64,000 bases of DNA from contig CM059972.1 of NCBI GenBank assembly GCA_030490835.1, forward strand, positions 58,323,563 to 58,387,562, read 5' to 3'. The translations under genes and the position numbers were made by a program. This DNA is from Annona cherimola (lineage: Eukaryota; Streptophyta; Magnoliopsida; Magnoliales; Annonaceae). Numbering within the stretch: position 1 is the first letter of the stretch; the number at the start of each line of letters is the position of its first letter. Positions 47,709 to 57,699 of the stretch are shown here, piece after piece. The notes under the pieces were generated by a model. The model made no database searches. It was not told the origin of the DNA and saw only the letters and a program-made list of their open reading frames with translations.

Positions 47709-48836
47709 ATGGATAGTGGCTGCTCAAGACATATGATAGGAAAAAAAGGACTGTTCCATAAGATCAACCCATGCAATGAAGGAACAGTAGCCTTTGGAAA
47801 TAATGAAAAAGATAAAATAAAAGGTAAAGAAAATGTTTATGGTATTTCAAATGCATGTATTGAGGATGTACTATTTGTTGAAGGACTCAAACACAACCTA
47901 ATGAGTATTAGTCAACTATGTGATGAAGGATATAAAGTTGTATTTGAATCCTCTATATGCAATATTTTTGATGATGAACACATAATATTTAGTGGCAAAA
48001 GACATGAAAATGTATATTTGGTTTGCCTTGATGAACTAGAGGGAAAATATCTAATAGCCATAGAAAATGATCCATGGATATGGCATACAAGGCTTGGACA
48101 TATAAATATGTCAAATATTAAAATATTATGGAAAAAGAATTTAGTACAAGGGTTACCAAAGCTCAAATATGACAAGGATAAGATTTGCAAAGCTTGTCAA
48201 CTATCTAAACAATCCAAAAAATCATTTTCCACCAAAAAAAAAATTTCAACAACTAGACCACTTGAATTGTTACATATGGATCTTTACGGGCCATTGGACA
48301 TTTTAACTCTTGGTGGGAAAAAGTACGTGTATGTAATTGTTGATGATTTTTCAAGATTTACTTGGATTATACTCTTAGCTAGCAAAGATGAAACATTTTC
48401 TATGTTTGTCACGTTTTCAAATTTGGTGCAAAATAAAAAACAAAGTTCGATTATTTCCATTAGAAGCGATCATGGTGGTGAATTTGAAAATAATCGATTC
48501 ATAGAATTTTGCAATGAAAAAGAAATTCACCATACATTTTCTGCACCAAGAATTCCTCAACAAAATGAAGTTGTTGAAAGGAAAAATCGGACAATACAAG
48601 AAATGGCTAGAACTATGCTAAATGAGAGTAAATTGTCCAAAAGATTTTGGGGCGAAGCTATAAGTACAGCTTGTCATGTATTAAACCGAGTTACCATTAG
48701 AGCAATTTTGAAAAAGACCCCATATGAACTCTGGAAAGATAGAAAACCGAACATATCATATTTTCATACTTTTGGATGTACTTGTTATGTGTTGAATAAT
48801 GGAAAAAAATTTGAGAAAATTAGATGCCAAAAGTGA
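47709..48836 (+). CDS. pol: Aspartic protease and integrase, element E (frame broken at the end)
   Basis: This 375-codon open frame starts at the protease active site DSGCSRH (residues 2-8). Upstream, a TAG replaces the Trp just before it. A GAG-pre-integrase/zinc-binding part follows (H126, H131, C160, C163), then the integrase core with D191 (HMDLYGP), D254 (SDHGGEF) and E290, spaced D-62-D-35-E as expected for DDE integrases. After VLNNGK the frame is lost in a run of A's near 48803; the next 68 codons continue in another frame (48799-49005, EAIFLGYSPNSKAYR). The protease cuts the polyprotein, and the integrase inserts the cDNA. Confidence 0.92.
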   Translation: MDSGCSRHMIGKKGLFHKINPCNEGTVAFGNNEKDKIKGKENVYGISNACIEDVLFVEGLKHNLMSISQLCDEGYKVVFESSICNIFDDEHIIFSGKRHENVYLVCLDELEGKYLIAIENDPWIWHTRLGHINMSNIKILWKKNLVQGLPKLKYDKDKICKACQLSKQSKKSFSTKKKISTTRPLELLHMDLYGPLDILTLGGKKYVYVIVDDFSRFTWIILLASKDETFSMFVTFSNLVQNKKQSSIISIRSDHGGEFENNRFIEFCNEKEIHHTFSAPRIPQQNEVVERKNRTIQEMARTMLNESKLSKRFWGEAISTACHVLNRVTIRAILKKTPYELWKDRKPNISYFHTFGCTCYVLNNGKKFEKIRCQK

Positions 48837-49466
48837 TGAAGCTATTTTCCTTGGTTATTCACCAAATAGCAAAGCATATAGGATTTTCAACAAAAGAAAT
48901 CAAATAGTAGAAGAATCAATACATGTTGTTTTTAATGAATTTAACCAAACTCCAAAAAAGGAGAATGAACTAAGTGATGCAGATGATACAAAAGCAAAAC
49001 AATAAGAACAACAAAAGGAAATCGAGCTCAAGCCAGAAAATTCCATGGAGGAAGAGGTAAGTGAAGGTAATGACTCCTACAAACCTCCAATTGATTTGAA
49101 ATTCAAAAATGCCCATCTAATTGAGCAAGTCATTGGAAATATTTATGAAGGAGTAAAAACTAGGAGATCAAAACAAAATATTTGTGGACAATATGCATTC
49201 GTGTCAAAAATTGAACCGACAATTATTGAACAAGCTCTTAATGATGAAAACTGGGTTATTGCAATGCAAGAAGAGCTAAATCAATTTGAAAGAAATAATG
49301 TATGACATTTAGTTCCTAGACCAAATGATTGAACCATTATTGGTACCAAATGGGTATTTAGGAACAAATTGGACGAAAGCAGACTTGTAATAAGAAATAA
49401 GCCAGATTAGTAGCCAAAGGGTATTCCCAAGAAGAAGGGATTGATTTTGAAGAATCATATGCACCC
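48837..49466 (+). pseudogene. pol: Integrase C-terminal linker and RT start, element E
   Basis: Continuation of pol in broken frames: the IN tail 48837-49005, a low-conservation linker, then 49045-49305 with the segment EQALNDENWVIAMQEELNQFE that opens the copia RT domain. Stops occur at 49303-49305 and near 49330, and a one-base shift near 49400 lies in the KWVFRNK-like region. Motif order matches elements A and C. Confidence 0.85.
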
Positions 49467-50384
49467 GTGGCTAGATTAAAAGCCATACGCATCTTACTAG
49501 CATTTGCTTCTCACATGGATTTCAAATTGTTTCAAATGGATGTGAAAAGCGCATTTTTGAATGGATACTTGAATGAAGAAGTATATGTTGAACAACCCCC
49601 TGGATTTGAAGAAAAGAATCAATCAAAAGATGTTTATAAGCTAACCAAAGCATTATACGGACTAAAACAAGCCCCACGAGCTTGGTATGAAAGGTTAAAT
49701 AGATTTTTGATTGATCATGAATTTCAAACAAGAAAAGTTGATACTACCTTATTCATCAAGTATAAAAGTAAAAATATTTTAATTGTGCAAATTTATGTAG
49801 ATGATATAATATTTGGTGCTACTGATGAAACTCTGTACCAAGAATTTTCTAAGATTATGCAGATAGAATTTGAAATGAGCATGATGGGAGAATTAAATTT
49901 CTTCCTTGAACTGCAAATCAAGCAACAAGCCGAAGGAATATTCATAAATCAGTCCAAGTACATCAAAGAAATGCTAAAGAAATTTAGAATGCAAACTAGC
50001 AAAGGAGCAAATACTCCGATGAGTTCAACAATCAAGATCGACACGGACGAAAACGGTAAATGTATCGATCAAAAGCTTTATAGAAGTATGATAGGATCAT
50101 TGTTATATTTAACTGCTTTTAGACCGGATATTCTTTTCAGTATTTGTATGTGTTCTAGATTCCAAGCATGTCCTAAAGAATCACATTTATTGGCTGTAAA
50201 AAGAATTTTTAAATATTTGATAAATACCACTAATCTTGGACTTTGGTATCCAAAGGGGTCAACTTTTGATTTAATCGGCTACTCGGATGCAGATTTTGCC
50301 GGTTACAAAGTAGATAAAAAGAGTACTAGTGGAACATGTCAACTCCTTAGAAACATGTTGGTTTCATGGTATTCAAGAAAATAA
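49467..50384 (+). CDS. pol: Copia reverse transcriptase, with start of RNase H, element E
   Basis: An open frame of 305 codons. RT landmarks are [43 protein letters not shown], the catalytic YVDD (codons 110-113; 49794-49805), and LNFFLELQI. RNase H begins with the connection PDILFS and YSDADFAG and ends at a TAA where elements of this family have Gln (SRKQT). It copies RNA into DNA inside the particle. Only the internal frame breaks around it keep it from being part of an intact pol. Confidence 0.93.
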   Translation: MARLKAIRILLAFASHMDFKLFQMDVKSAFLNGYLNEEVYVEQPPGFEEKNQSKDVYKLTKALYGLKQAPRAWYERLNRFLIDHEFQTRKVDTTLFIKYKSKNILIVQIYVDDIIFGATDETLYQEFSKIMQIEFEMSMMGELNFFLELQIKQQAEGIFINQSKYIKEMLKKFRMQTSKGANTPMSSTIKIDTDENGKCIDQKLYRSMIGSLLYLTAFRPDILFSICMCSRFQACPKESHLLAVKRIFKYLINTTNLGLWYPKGSTFDLIGYSDADFAGYKVDKKSTSGTCQLLRNMLVSWYSRK

Positions 50385-50734
50385 ACTAGTATTGCTCTAC
50401 GACGGAAGCCGAATATATAGCCACCGGGAGCTGTTGTGCCCAACTACTTTGGATGAAATAACAATTAAAAGATTATGACATTGATTATTATAATATTCCA
50501 ATTAAATGTGATAATACGAGTGCAATATGTTTAACTAAAAATCCAGTATTACACTCTAGAACCAAACATATAGATGTAAGACATCATTTCATCCGTGAAC
50601 ATGTTGAAAATCATGATATTTGTTTGGAATATGTGAAAACTGAGGATCAAATTGCTGATATTTTTACTAAACCATTAGCAAAAGAATCATTTTACAAAAT
50701 TAGAAATTATATGGGGATGATTGAGTTAAATTAG
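50385..50734 (+). pseudogene. pol: RNase H C-terminal part, element E
   Basis: It continues RNase H after the TAA. A base is missing in the sequence around TEAEY (near 50400) and a TAA stands near 50459. The rest reads CDNTSAICLTKNPVLHSR, then HIDVRHHFIREHVE and DIFTKPLAKE, ending at a TAG (50732-50734). The catalytic acidic residues are recognisable. Confidence 0.85.
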
Positions 50735-51345
50735 GAATAATTAGATGGGAAGATTGGACTTAGAAAAGTCCAAGTTGATAAGCCAAGTCGACTCCACTGA
50801 AGTCGACTTGGGCGTGGCGAAGTCGACTCCGTGCGCGGCCGTCGGGCTTCCAGGTCGCCCGACCATTTCCTTTTTCTTCTCTCCTATCTTCTTCCCGCCT
50901 TCCCTTTCTCTATTTCTCTCTCTTTATCAATCCTATTTTTCCTTCTTCTTTCTCCCGCGACAAACCTCTCTCTCTCAGGCGATTTCCTCAGCCACCTCAT
51001 CTATTTCTGGCAGCCATCTCGTCTCTCTCTCTCTCTCTGATTTCTGGCAGCAGCCTCTCTTCCATCTCCTCTCTCTCTGTCTTCTGTTCTCTCTGGCATT
51101 CCTCTTTTTACCTATTGCTCGTCTCTCTCTCTCTCTCTGATCTCCAGCAGCAACCGTTTCTCCTTCTTCTCTTTCTATTTTTGGGCTCTGCAAAGCTCTC
51201 TGTTTTCTTCTTTTCTCTTCTGACAAATTGGGAGTCCTTGATCAGCATTCCGCAATTCCAGCACTGACTCTCAGGCATTTCTCTTAGCTCCTCTGTCTCC
51301 GTCTATCTCTCTCTCAAACTTATCCCATTTCAAAAATCTAATCAA
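50735..51345 (+). promoter_or_regulatory. Linker and pyrimidine-rich leader before the third ORF, element E
   Basis: 611 bp. 50770-50835 holds three AAGTCGACT motifs like the LTR array. 50865-51330 is a long CT-rich tract with (CT)n runs at about 51020-51038 and 51120-51140. Such pyrimidine leaders are common in plant 5' UTRs. Together with the array motif it could act as an internal promoter and leader for the third ORF, but this is inference. ORFs at 50745-51226 on both strands are low-complexity. Confidence 0.5.
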
Positions 51346-52958
51346 ATGGCACCTAAATCCAGAATTCCAAAGATAGCCATGTCTAAATCATCCCGCAAAC
51401 CAGTTCCTAGACAATCCGGCTCACAAGCCGAAGAGGAGGTCCCAAGGAGGCAACGGACCCCCTCAAAGCGTGCCCGGGAAGAACCATCTACTTCCACAGG
51501 TCGTAGAGTTCGATTTCAAGCAGCAACTCCGTCAACTACAGCTGCCCGAGAAGAAGAACCCCAAACATCACAAAGTACGCAATCTGGGGCCAGAAGGAAG
51601 GGAACCCCAGCTGCCAAAGCCCAAGTCCTAAAAATGCCGACAACATATTTCAAGACCGAGTCACAGCACAACCGGTTCTATAGAGTTTCTATGAACGAAA
51701 GGTATTCATCCCAAAAATCATCGACTTTAAATTTTTTAGGGATTATGAGTCCGACATTGAGCAGCTGCTAGATTTCTAAGGGTGGACTAGCCTACTAAAG
51801 GCAGATGAAAGGGTATATCCCGATTTGACTCGTATCTTCTACTATCTATGGGATGACGAGTACTTCGGTACCTTTGTCAAAGGAGTTGACATATTTTTTG
51901 AAATCGAAGTAACCCCAAGGTTAGAGGAGGCAATCATGAATGTGGAGCAAATCTTAGAGGTACCTCATGAGGATGAGCCATTGCCTAAAAATCTTACCCT
52001 CCCAGATATCTACAATCAGCTTAACAGGAGCAATAAGTATCATCCAGGGATTAAGTTCTTACATTACATGGACTTATCCCCGAGGCACAAGGTCCTCAGA
52101 TTATTGATTGCACACTACATCTACCCCAAAGGTGGCGGTATAAATCAGCTCAACCCACAGGAGGCAGGAATACTGTGGAAGCTTGTGAACCGAGTCAAAG
52201 TTAGCCTCCCTCGGTTGTTCATAGAAGCCCTAAGTTCTAGGAAAGACAACCCACGAGGGGTTTTGCCTTATGGGACTTGGATCATGAAGATCCTAGAATA
52301 TTTTGGAGTTGATATCGATGGAGAGTCATTCGAGGTGTTAAAGCCTACGAATGCGATCAACAAAGCATTGATCCAAAGAATGAAGATCAATGTAAATCAA
52401 CTCAGGGCTGAAGCAGAAGAGGGTGCACCGGCTCCAGAGGAAGCCGGGGATGCACAAGTTGAGGGGGAGCAACCCCCGCCATCACCAGAAGCTCAACCCA
52501 CTCCACCACAGGATGCACCTGAGGAGCCTGCATCACCACTGTCACATGGGTCGTTCTCACCTAGAGGATCTGAGATTCCAGACCTAGCGCCACGGCCATC
52601 ATCTCGGGATACTTCTGTTCAGGCCATTCGAAAGCACCTGGAGCAGCTAGAGGACCGGATGACCAGTCAGATCACCGAGGTCCTACATGCTATCATGGAT
52701 ATGCATTCTCGACAAGATCGCATGGATAGGGAGCTCCGGACCATCCGATATCACTTAGTATCTGGAAGCCATCGTCATCAGCCTATCCCCGAGCTTGATC
52801 CATTTGACACTGGATCAGTTCAACGAGATCCCACACCTGCCCCAGTATCCTCATTTTACTCCTCGGCTCTCATTCGACCCGTTCGCCCGACTCCATATCC
52901 TATCTCTGCGTTCCAGTTCACTAAAGCTCTTCGAGTCGACCCCTATTTGCTTGATTGA
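51346..52958 (+). pseudogene. Third ORF after pol, element E (one frameshift and one stop)
   Basis: The ATG at 51346 begins a basic, Ser/Pro-rich N-terminus with a nuclear-localisation-like cluster (RRQRTPSKRAR, residues 34-44). A 1-base loss near 51685 and a TAA at 51777-51779 separate it from 51825-52958 (377 codons). That second part has a globular domain (codons 1-190; motifs LTLPDIYNQLNRSNKYHPG, HYMDLSP, IYPKGGGINQLNP, LPYGTWIMKILEYFGVD), an acidic Pro-rich linker (196-262) and a coiled coil (about 264-311). No signal peptide or membrane helix is seen. The globular part resembles the 'putative plant transposon protein' domain family found with plant LTR elements. It occupies the env-like position of SIRE elements. 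Its function is unknown. Confidence 0.82.
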
Positions 52959-53359
52959 CAAAAAGGGGGAGAATAGTTGAGTTTTGGAGTTAGATTTTTA
53001 TGATTTTGGGTTGGGTAGCTTGTAGCTTGTATATAGGTTTCATTTGCATTTCAAACTTGTATGAACTTTTTGATTATATGAAAAGCTTGCTTATGAAAAA
53101 TTTTATTAGTGCTCCGATTACTTCTTACAAAGTTTATCTGAATTATGCTCTGATATAAAAAGTTTATACTCTGATTACAAATGCTTTGATTATGCTTTAA
53201 TTGATTGAATGATTAATTCAACTTGAGATTATTTGAAGTAACATATGCAAAAGATGAAAATGAAATATATATGACAGTTTCACAAAGTTCAAAAGAAAAA
53301 TGACATGATGAATGGTATAAACTCAAATTAGTTTTGTCAATCATCAAAAAGGGGGAGAT
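52959..53359 (+). other. 3' untranslated segment with two purine tracts, element E
   Basis: AAAAAGGGGGAGAATAG follows the third-ORF stop (about 52960-52976), and AAAAAGGGGGAGAT (53346-53359) directly precedes the 3' LTR. The second is the functional polypurine tract by position. The first is its near-copy about 390 bp upstream. The segment between them is T-rich and noncoding. Confidence 0.8.
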
Positions 53360-54792
53360 TGTTGAAAACAATTGTTGAAAATCAAATGCAAAATATCCAA
53401 AGCATGTGTTTTGATGATTAACAATACAATTTGAGTAAGTTTTAACTACTAATGCATTTTGTGTAATGTTTTAGTTATAAAAGTGAAAAATATGAAGTAT
53501 AGCAGGTCAAGTCGATCACCAAGTCGACTCCAGCATCGACTTAGGCGAAGTCGATCCCCAAGTCGACTCCAGAAGCGACTTCAAGTGCTAAAATTTGTAC
53601 AGCGTTAAAATTGGGATCCAAGTGTGCCAAAGTCACAGACGAAGTCAACTCCATCTGCGACTTGGGTGAAGTCGCAGACCAAGTCGACTCCAATATCGAC
53701 TTCAAGTGACACTTTCCTTCCAGAGTTGAAATTGGGTGGCAAAGCTGCCGAAGTCATACATAAAGTCGACTCCACTTGCGACTTGGGTGAAGTCGCAGGC
53801 CAAGTCGACTCCAGCATCGACTTGAGTCAAGTCTCAGACCAAGTTGACCCAGAAGACAGACTTGGAAACTGAAGCATCCGAAGTCGCATCCGAAGTCGAC
53901 TCCACATGCGACTTGGGTCAAGTCCAAGGCCAAGTCGACCTGAGGAAGAACTTGAACAAATGAAGCATAGCCGAAGTCGCACCCGAAGTCGACTTCAACA
54001 TGTGACTTGGGTGAAGTCGCACACGAAGTTGACTCTACCTGCGACTTGGAGAAATAACGTTCGAATTTTTGAACGTTGGAACATTTATTACGCGCCAACC
54101 AACTCTACAACGTTCAAAATTCTCCCTCCTTTATATATAGACACTCAAGCAAATGTGAAAATAAACAAGAAAGAGCTGAAAAAGAGGAAAGAAGTGCTAC
54201 TAAGAGTTCAATCCACTTTTCTCTACAATTGAGTGATCTATACACTTTCAAAGGAAGAATAAGCTTCAAAGTTGCTGTTTACTTCAACGTAAAATGATTC
54301 GTTGCTTCTATAGATTCTTCCACGAGCTAGAACTTGCTATACAAATCTGTAAAGTGTAGATTTCTTCTATTTCATCTTATTATTTGGATTTTGTTGCTTG
54401 GTTTGATTTTGGTATTTCAAACCAAGCTATAGCAAAGTAGCGTTGTGATTGGAGTGAAACTCGTCACCTACTTGTGCTATTTGTTGTATACGCCCCCTAG
54501 AGCTAGAATCTAGAAGAGAGGGGAGACTCTAGTTGTATTCGCGGAATACATAGTGGAACCCAAGTCACAAGGGAGTATGAGCTTGGAAGAGTGGAGTAGG
54601 GAAGGTTGCCCGAACCATCATAAATCTTGTCTACTGTTTTTCATTTCTGCTTTCATTATCTTATTGCTTTCTATTTATTTTATTAAGGGGATTAAACTTA
54701 ACCGGGGTAAATTTTCTGATTAAAGTTTAAAATTTTAAATACCCAATTCACCTCTCCCCTCTTAGGTAATTGCCATCAACTCGGGACCAACA
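53360..54792 (+). repeat. 3' LTR of element E
   Basis: It starts TGTTGAAAACAATTG and ends GGGACCAACA, 1433 bp. The array is at about 53505-54043, the TATA box at 54132-54139. It aligns with the 5' LTR with scattered substitutions, one fewer array unit near the start, an extra unit near the end, and a single copy of the 49-bp U5 segment. Confidence 0.95.
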
Positions 54793-54849
54793 AATATAAG
54801 CTACCGTACATGGACTTTGACTAGTCAACCTTACAAATTTTAGGGTATT

Positions 54850-56250
54850 TACATTCTCTGAACCTTATAAAGTTTCATCCTTGAAACTTGCAATATTCAA
54901 AATAAATTATCAAACAATTTTGGGTAGATTTTACGAATATCATACTCTAGCTCCCACGTAATCTCTCACTCACTCAAGTTGCTCTATTGTATTAGAACAT
55001 GCTAAATTGTCCTTCTCTTTAATTACTTCTTGTGACTATTTAAGATTCTCCAGATGAGTTAAGTCTTCCTTGATCTCATATTGTTTAGGTGATAGAACAT
55101 GAGTTGGATCGGCTACACACTTCCTCAATTGTGAGATATGAGCTTGCTACTAAAGGAAGCAATGCTAGCTAATAGACAACACTGCTAATGGTTTTCGATA
55201 TCTCGGAAGGTCTAATATATCAAGGAGATAACTTGTCTTTTATCCCAAAAATGTCTCACCTTTAGTGGGAGAGACCTTTAAGACAATTAACTTGCTTATT
55301 CTAAACTATAGGTCTCTTTATCTGTCATCAACATACTTTTTTTGGCGATCTTGTGCAGCTTATAACCGTTGCCTTATAACTAGAACCATGTCAGCGACTT
55401 GCTGAACTAGGGCTAGAGCTAAAAGTTATTTATATCAATTTCTTCCCAATAGATAAATATTCAACACCTTATTTCGTATAAAGCTTTAAATAGAGTTATA
55501 CCAATACTAGCTTGATAACTATTGTTATAGACAAATTTGACCAAGGATAAGTGCTGATCTTAAGAACCAAGAAAATCTAAAGCATAAGCTCTTAATAAAT
55601 CCTTCAAAATTTGGATGGTTTTCTAGACTGATCATGCTTAATTGCAACTTTGTTCCCATAAATTTTTTTAATTTTTACCAAAAATTGAAAATAAACCATC
55701 GATCTCTGTCTGACATAAGAGAAACAGGGACACCATATGCGATACGGTAGGAAGTGACCAGATTTAACAAGTCTATCCACTACTACCCGTATAGCATCGC
55801 AACGAGCTTAAATTCTAGGAAGAATACTCACAAACTCCATGGTAACATGTTCCCATTTCTATTTTAGTACTTCCAATAGTTATAACAACCCAGCCTGTCT
55901 CTTTCGTTTAACTTTTACTTGCTGACATACTAAGCACCGAGATACAAATTTGACACACTCAACTTGTAGGCTTTTTGGCCAAAATTTTTTTCTTAAGACT
56001 TTATACATCTTGGTATTACCTGGATGCACAGAAAATTTTGACTAATGTGCTTCCTCTAAAATTTCACATCATAACATATCATTTCTAGGCACAACTAATC
56101 TTCCATGAAAAAGTAATGTATAATCAGAACTGTAATAGAAGTCAGTGGATTCTCTATTCTTCAACGTCTCTAAGACACAAAGAATAAGTTCGTACTGCTT
56201 CTAATCTTGCTTTATCTGATCAATCAATGTTTATTGAATTTGTAGAGAAC
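54850..56250 (-). pseudogene. pol: Gypsy integrase remnant
   Basis: The minus strand has a zinc-binding segment reading VSRCLVCQQVK near 55910-55960, as in the HHCC domain of gypsy integrases, followed leftwards by core-like stretches with many stops. No open frame above 60 codons remains. The assignment rests on that motif and on position after RNase H. Confidence 0.6.
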
Positions 56251-56391
56251 TTATTCTTTGAATTTCCTTTGGAGTCACTACTTCTAATTGCAAGGATTGG
56301 ATTTTTTGTATTAGAGGAGTGATACTAAATACTAATGTTATAATCTTTTAGTAACTCCAATCATCTTCATTGCCAAAAGTTCATTTCTTTT

Positions 56392-56649
56392 TTAAATAAG
56401 ATGTACTTCAGACTCTTGTGATCTTTGAAGATTTTTTTTTTTTGCATCTAAGTAGTGACACCATATTTTTAAAGTGAACACTACTGTAACCAACTCCAAA
56501 TCATGTGTAGGATAATTCTGTTCATACGATCTTGACCGTTTAGATGTATATACAATTACTCTACCTTGCAGCATGAGTACACAGCCAAGCCCCTTCCTAA
56601 ATGTATCATTGTATATAACATAACTTTTGCCACTGATCGATAAGGCCAA
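56392..56649 (-). pseudogene. pol: Gypsy RNase H remnant
   Basis: The 85-codon minus frame contains [19 protein letters not shown] and [19 protein letters not shown], classic gypsy RNase H motifs (GLGCVLMQ...YASRQL...NYPTHDLEL). The conserved start YTDAS has become YNDTF. It is followed by frameshifted sequence. Confidence 0.88.
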
Positions 56650-56740
56650 AACTGGTGCTGAAGTTAAACAACTCTTTTGTTCCTAAAAACTTCTCTAGTA
56701 AGCATGCGACTAGATGAACTTAGAATTCTTAAGAGTTAAC

Positions 56741-57460
56741 CTAGTAAGTAGTACTGCTATGCTTGAAAAATTTTCCATAAATTTTTCGATATGACCTTGC
56801 CATACTCAGGAAACTTCTAACATCAATTACTATGGTTCGTCTATCCCAATTGATTATAGCTTCTATCTTCTTTGGGTCTACTAACACTTGATGCTTGCTA
56901 ACTACATGACCCAAGAAAGTCACACTATTCATCCAAAACTCAAATTTCTTGAATTTGACATACAGCTTGTGTTCTCTTAAGGTCTACTGTACTTTTCTTT
57001 GATGACCAACATATTCTACCTCTCCTTTAGAATACATAGAATATCATTCATAAATAATACAATTCACTTGTCTAAAAATTGCTATAAAACTCTATTCATC
57101 TGGTTTATGAATGCACCCTGGGAATTTGTTACTCCTAATGATATTATTAAAAACTCATAATGACCACACCGAGTTCTAAAATCTGTCTTAAGTATATCTT
57201 CATCCCGAACTTTCAACTGATAATATCCTAACCGCAGATCTATTTTAAAGAAGACAGAATCATCTCATAGTTGATCAAATGGATCATCAACTCAGGTAAG
57301 TGCATATTTATTTTTTATTATCATCTTGTTTAGCTCTTTGTATTTGATGCACAGTCTGATATCGTCATCTTTCTTCTTTACAAAAAGCATAAGTGCTTCC
57401 TAAGGTGACTTCCTTGGACAAATAAACTCTAAATCTAGAAGCTCTTACAAAAGTATCTTC
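56741..57460 (-). pseudogene. pol: Gypsy reverse transcriptase remnant
   Basis: On the minus strand [19 protein letters not shown] is near 57330-57400, then [18 protein letters not shown], a segment like [16 protein letters not shown], and the active-site region FMNDI (57040-57054), where FIDDI or FVDDI is usual, so one catalytic Asp is Asn. The open piece 56741-56932 gives VTFLGHVVS and DPKKIEAIINW, the RT thumb/connection. Several stops are present. Confidence 0.88.
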
Positions 57461-57699
57461 AGTTCTTTAATTCTATAATAAAATCAATTTCTCTTTCCGA
57501 GGATACTCTCAGTAACTCTTTTGGAAACACATCTAAAATTCACGAACAACCAAAATGTCTACTAGCTTAACCTCCTTATCTTCTATCACTAGAACTGAAA
57601 TAAAACATCCTTGTTAACTCCTTTTAAGAAGTTTTCTAGCCTGTAAAGCTTATATGATTTGAGATACTACCAATTGACTTCCTTTAAAAGTAATACTCT

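Larger units (their letters stand above)
44311..54792 (+). mobile_element. Element E: near-complete SIRE-like Ty1/copia element
   Basis: This 10,482-bp unit has LTRs 44311-45775 and 53360-54792, perfect 5-bp flanks AATAT (44306-44310, 54793-54797), an initiator-tRNA-Met primer site, gag, pol in copia order (protease, integrase, RT, RNase H), a third ORF after pol, and a polypurine tract. It sits in the left LTR of the minus-strand gypsy element. It is the best preserved copy in the window, but carries stops in gag, single-base shifts in pol and in the third ORF, so it is not autonomous as read. Confidence 0.95.
28810..54820 (-). repeat. Left (3') LTR of the minus-strand gypsy element, split by copia insertions
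   Basis: The pieces 28810-29247, 43082-44310 and 54798-54820 together match the right LTR at about 61650-63265 in order. Shared landmarks are TTTAGTGTCCCACTT, CCCAACATGACTAG, CATTGTTGGATTYTACTT, TGTGCATATTAAAACCATAT and GGTCAAAGGGTTAACC. The first break is the reverse copia LTR at 29248-43076 (duplication TATTA), the second is element E at 44311-54792 (duplication AATAT). The right-hand copy shows the uninterrupted sequence at both sites. The outer boundary is uncertain. Confidence 0.75.

Noticed and set aside
50745..51226. ORFs of 131 and 83 codons in the CT-rich leader, on opposite strands
   Set aside because: Both are low-complexity readings of (CT)n and pyrimidine-rich DNA and overlap each other.
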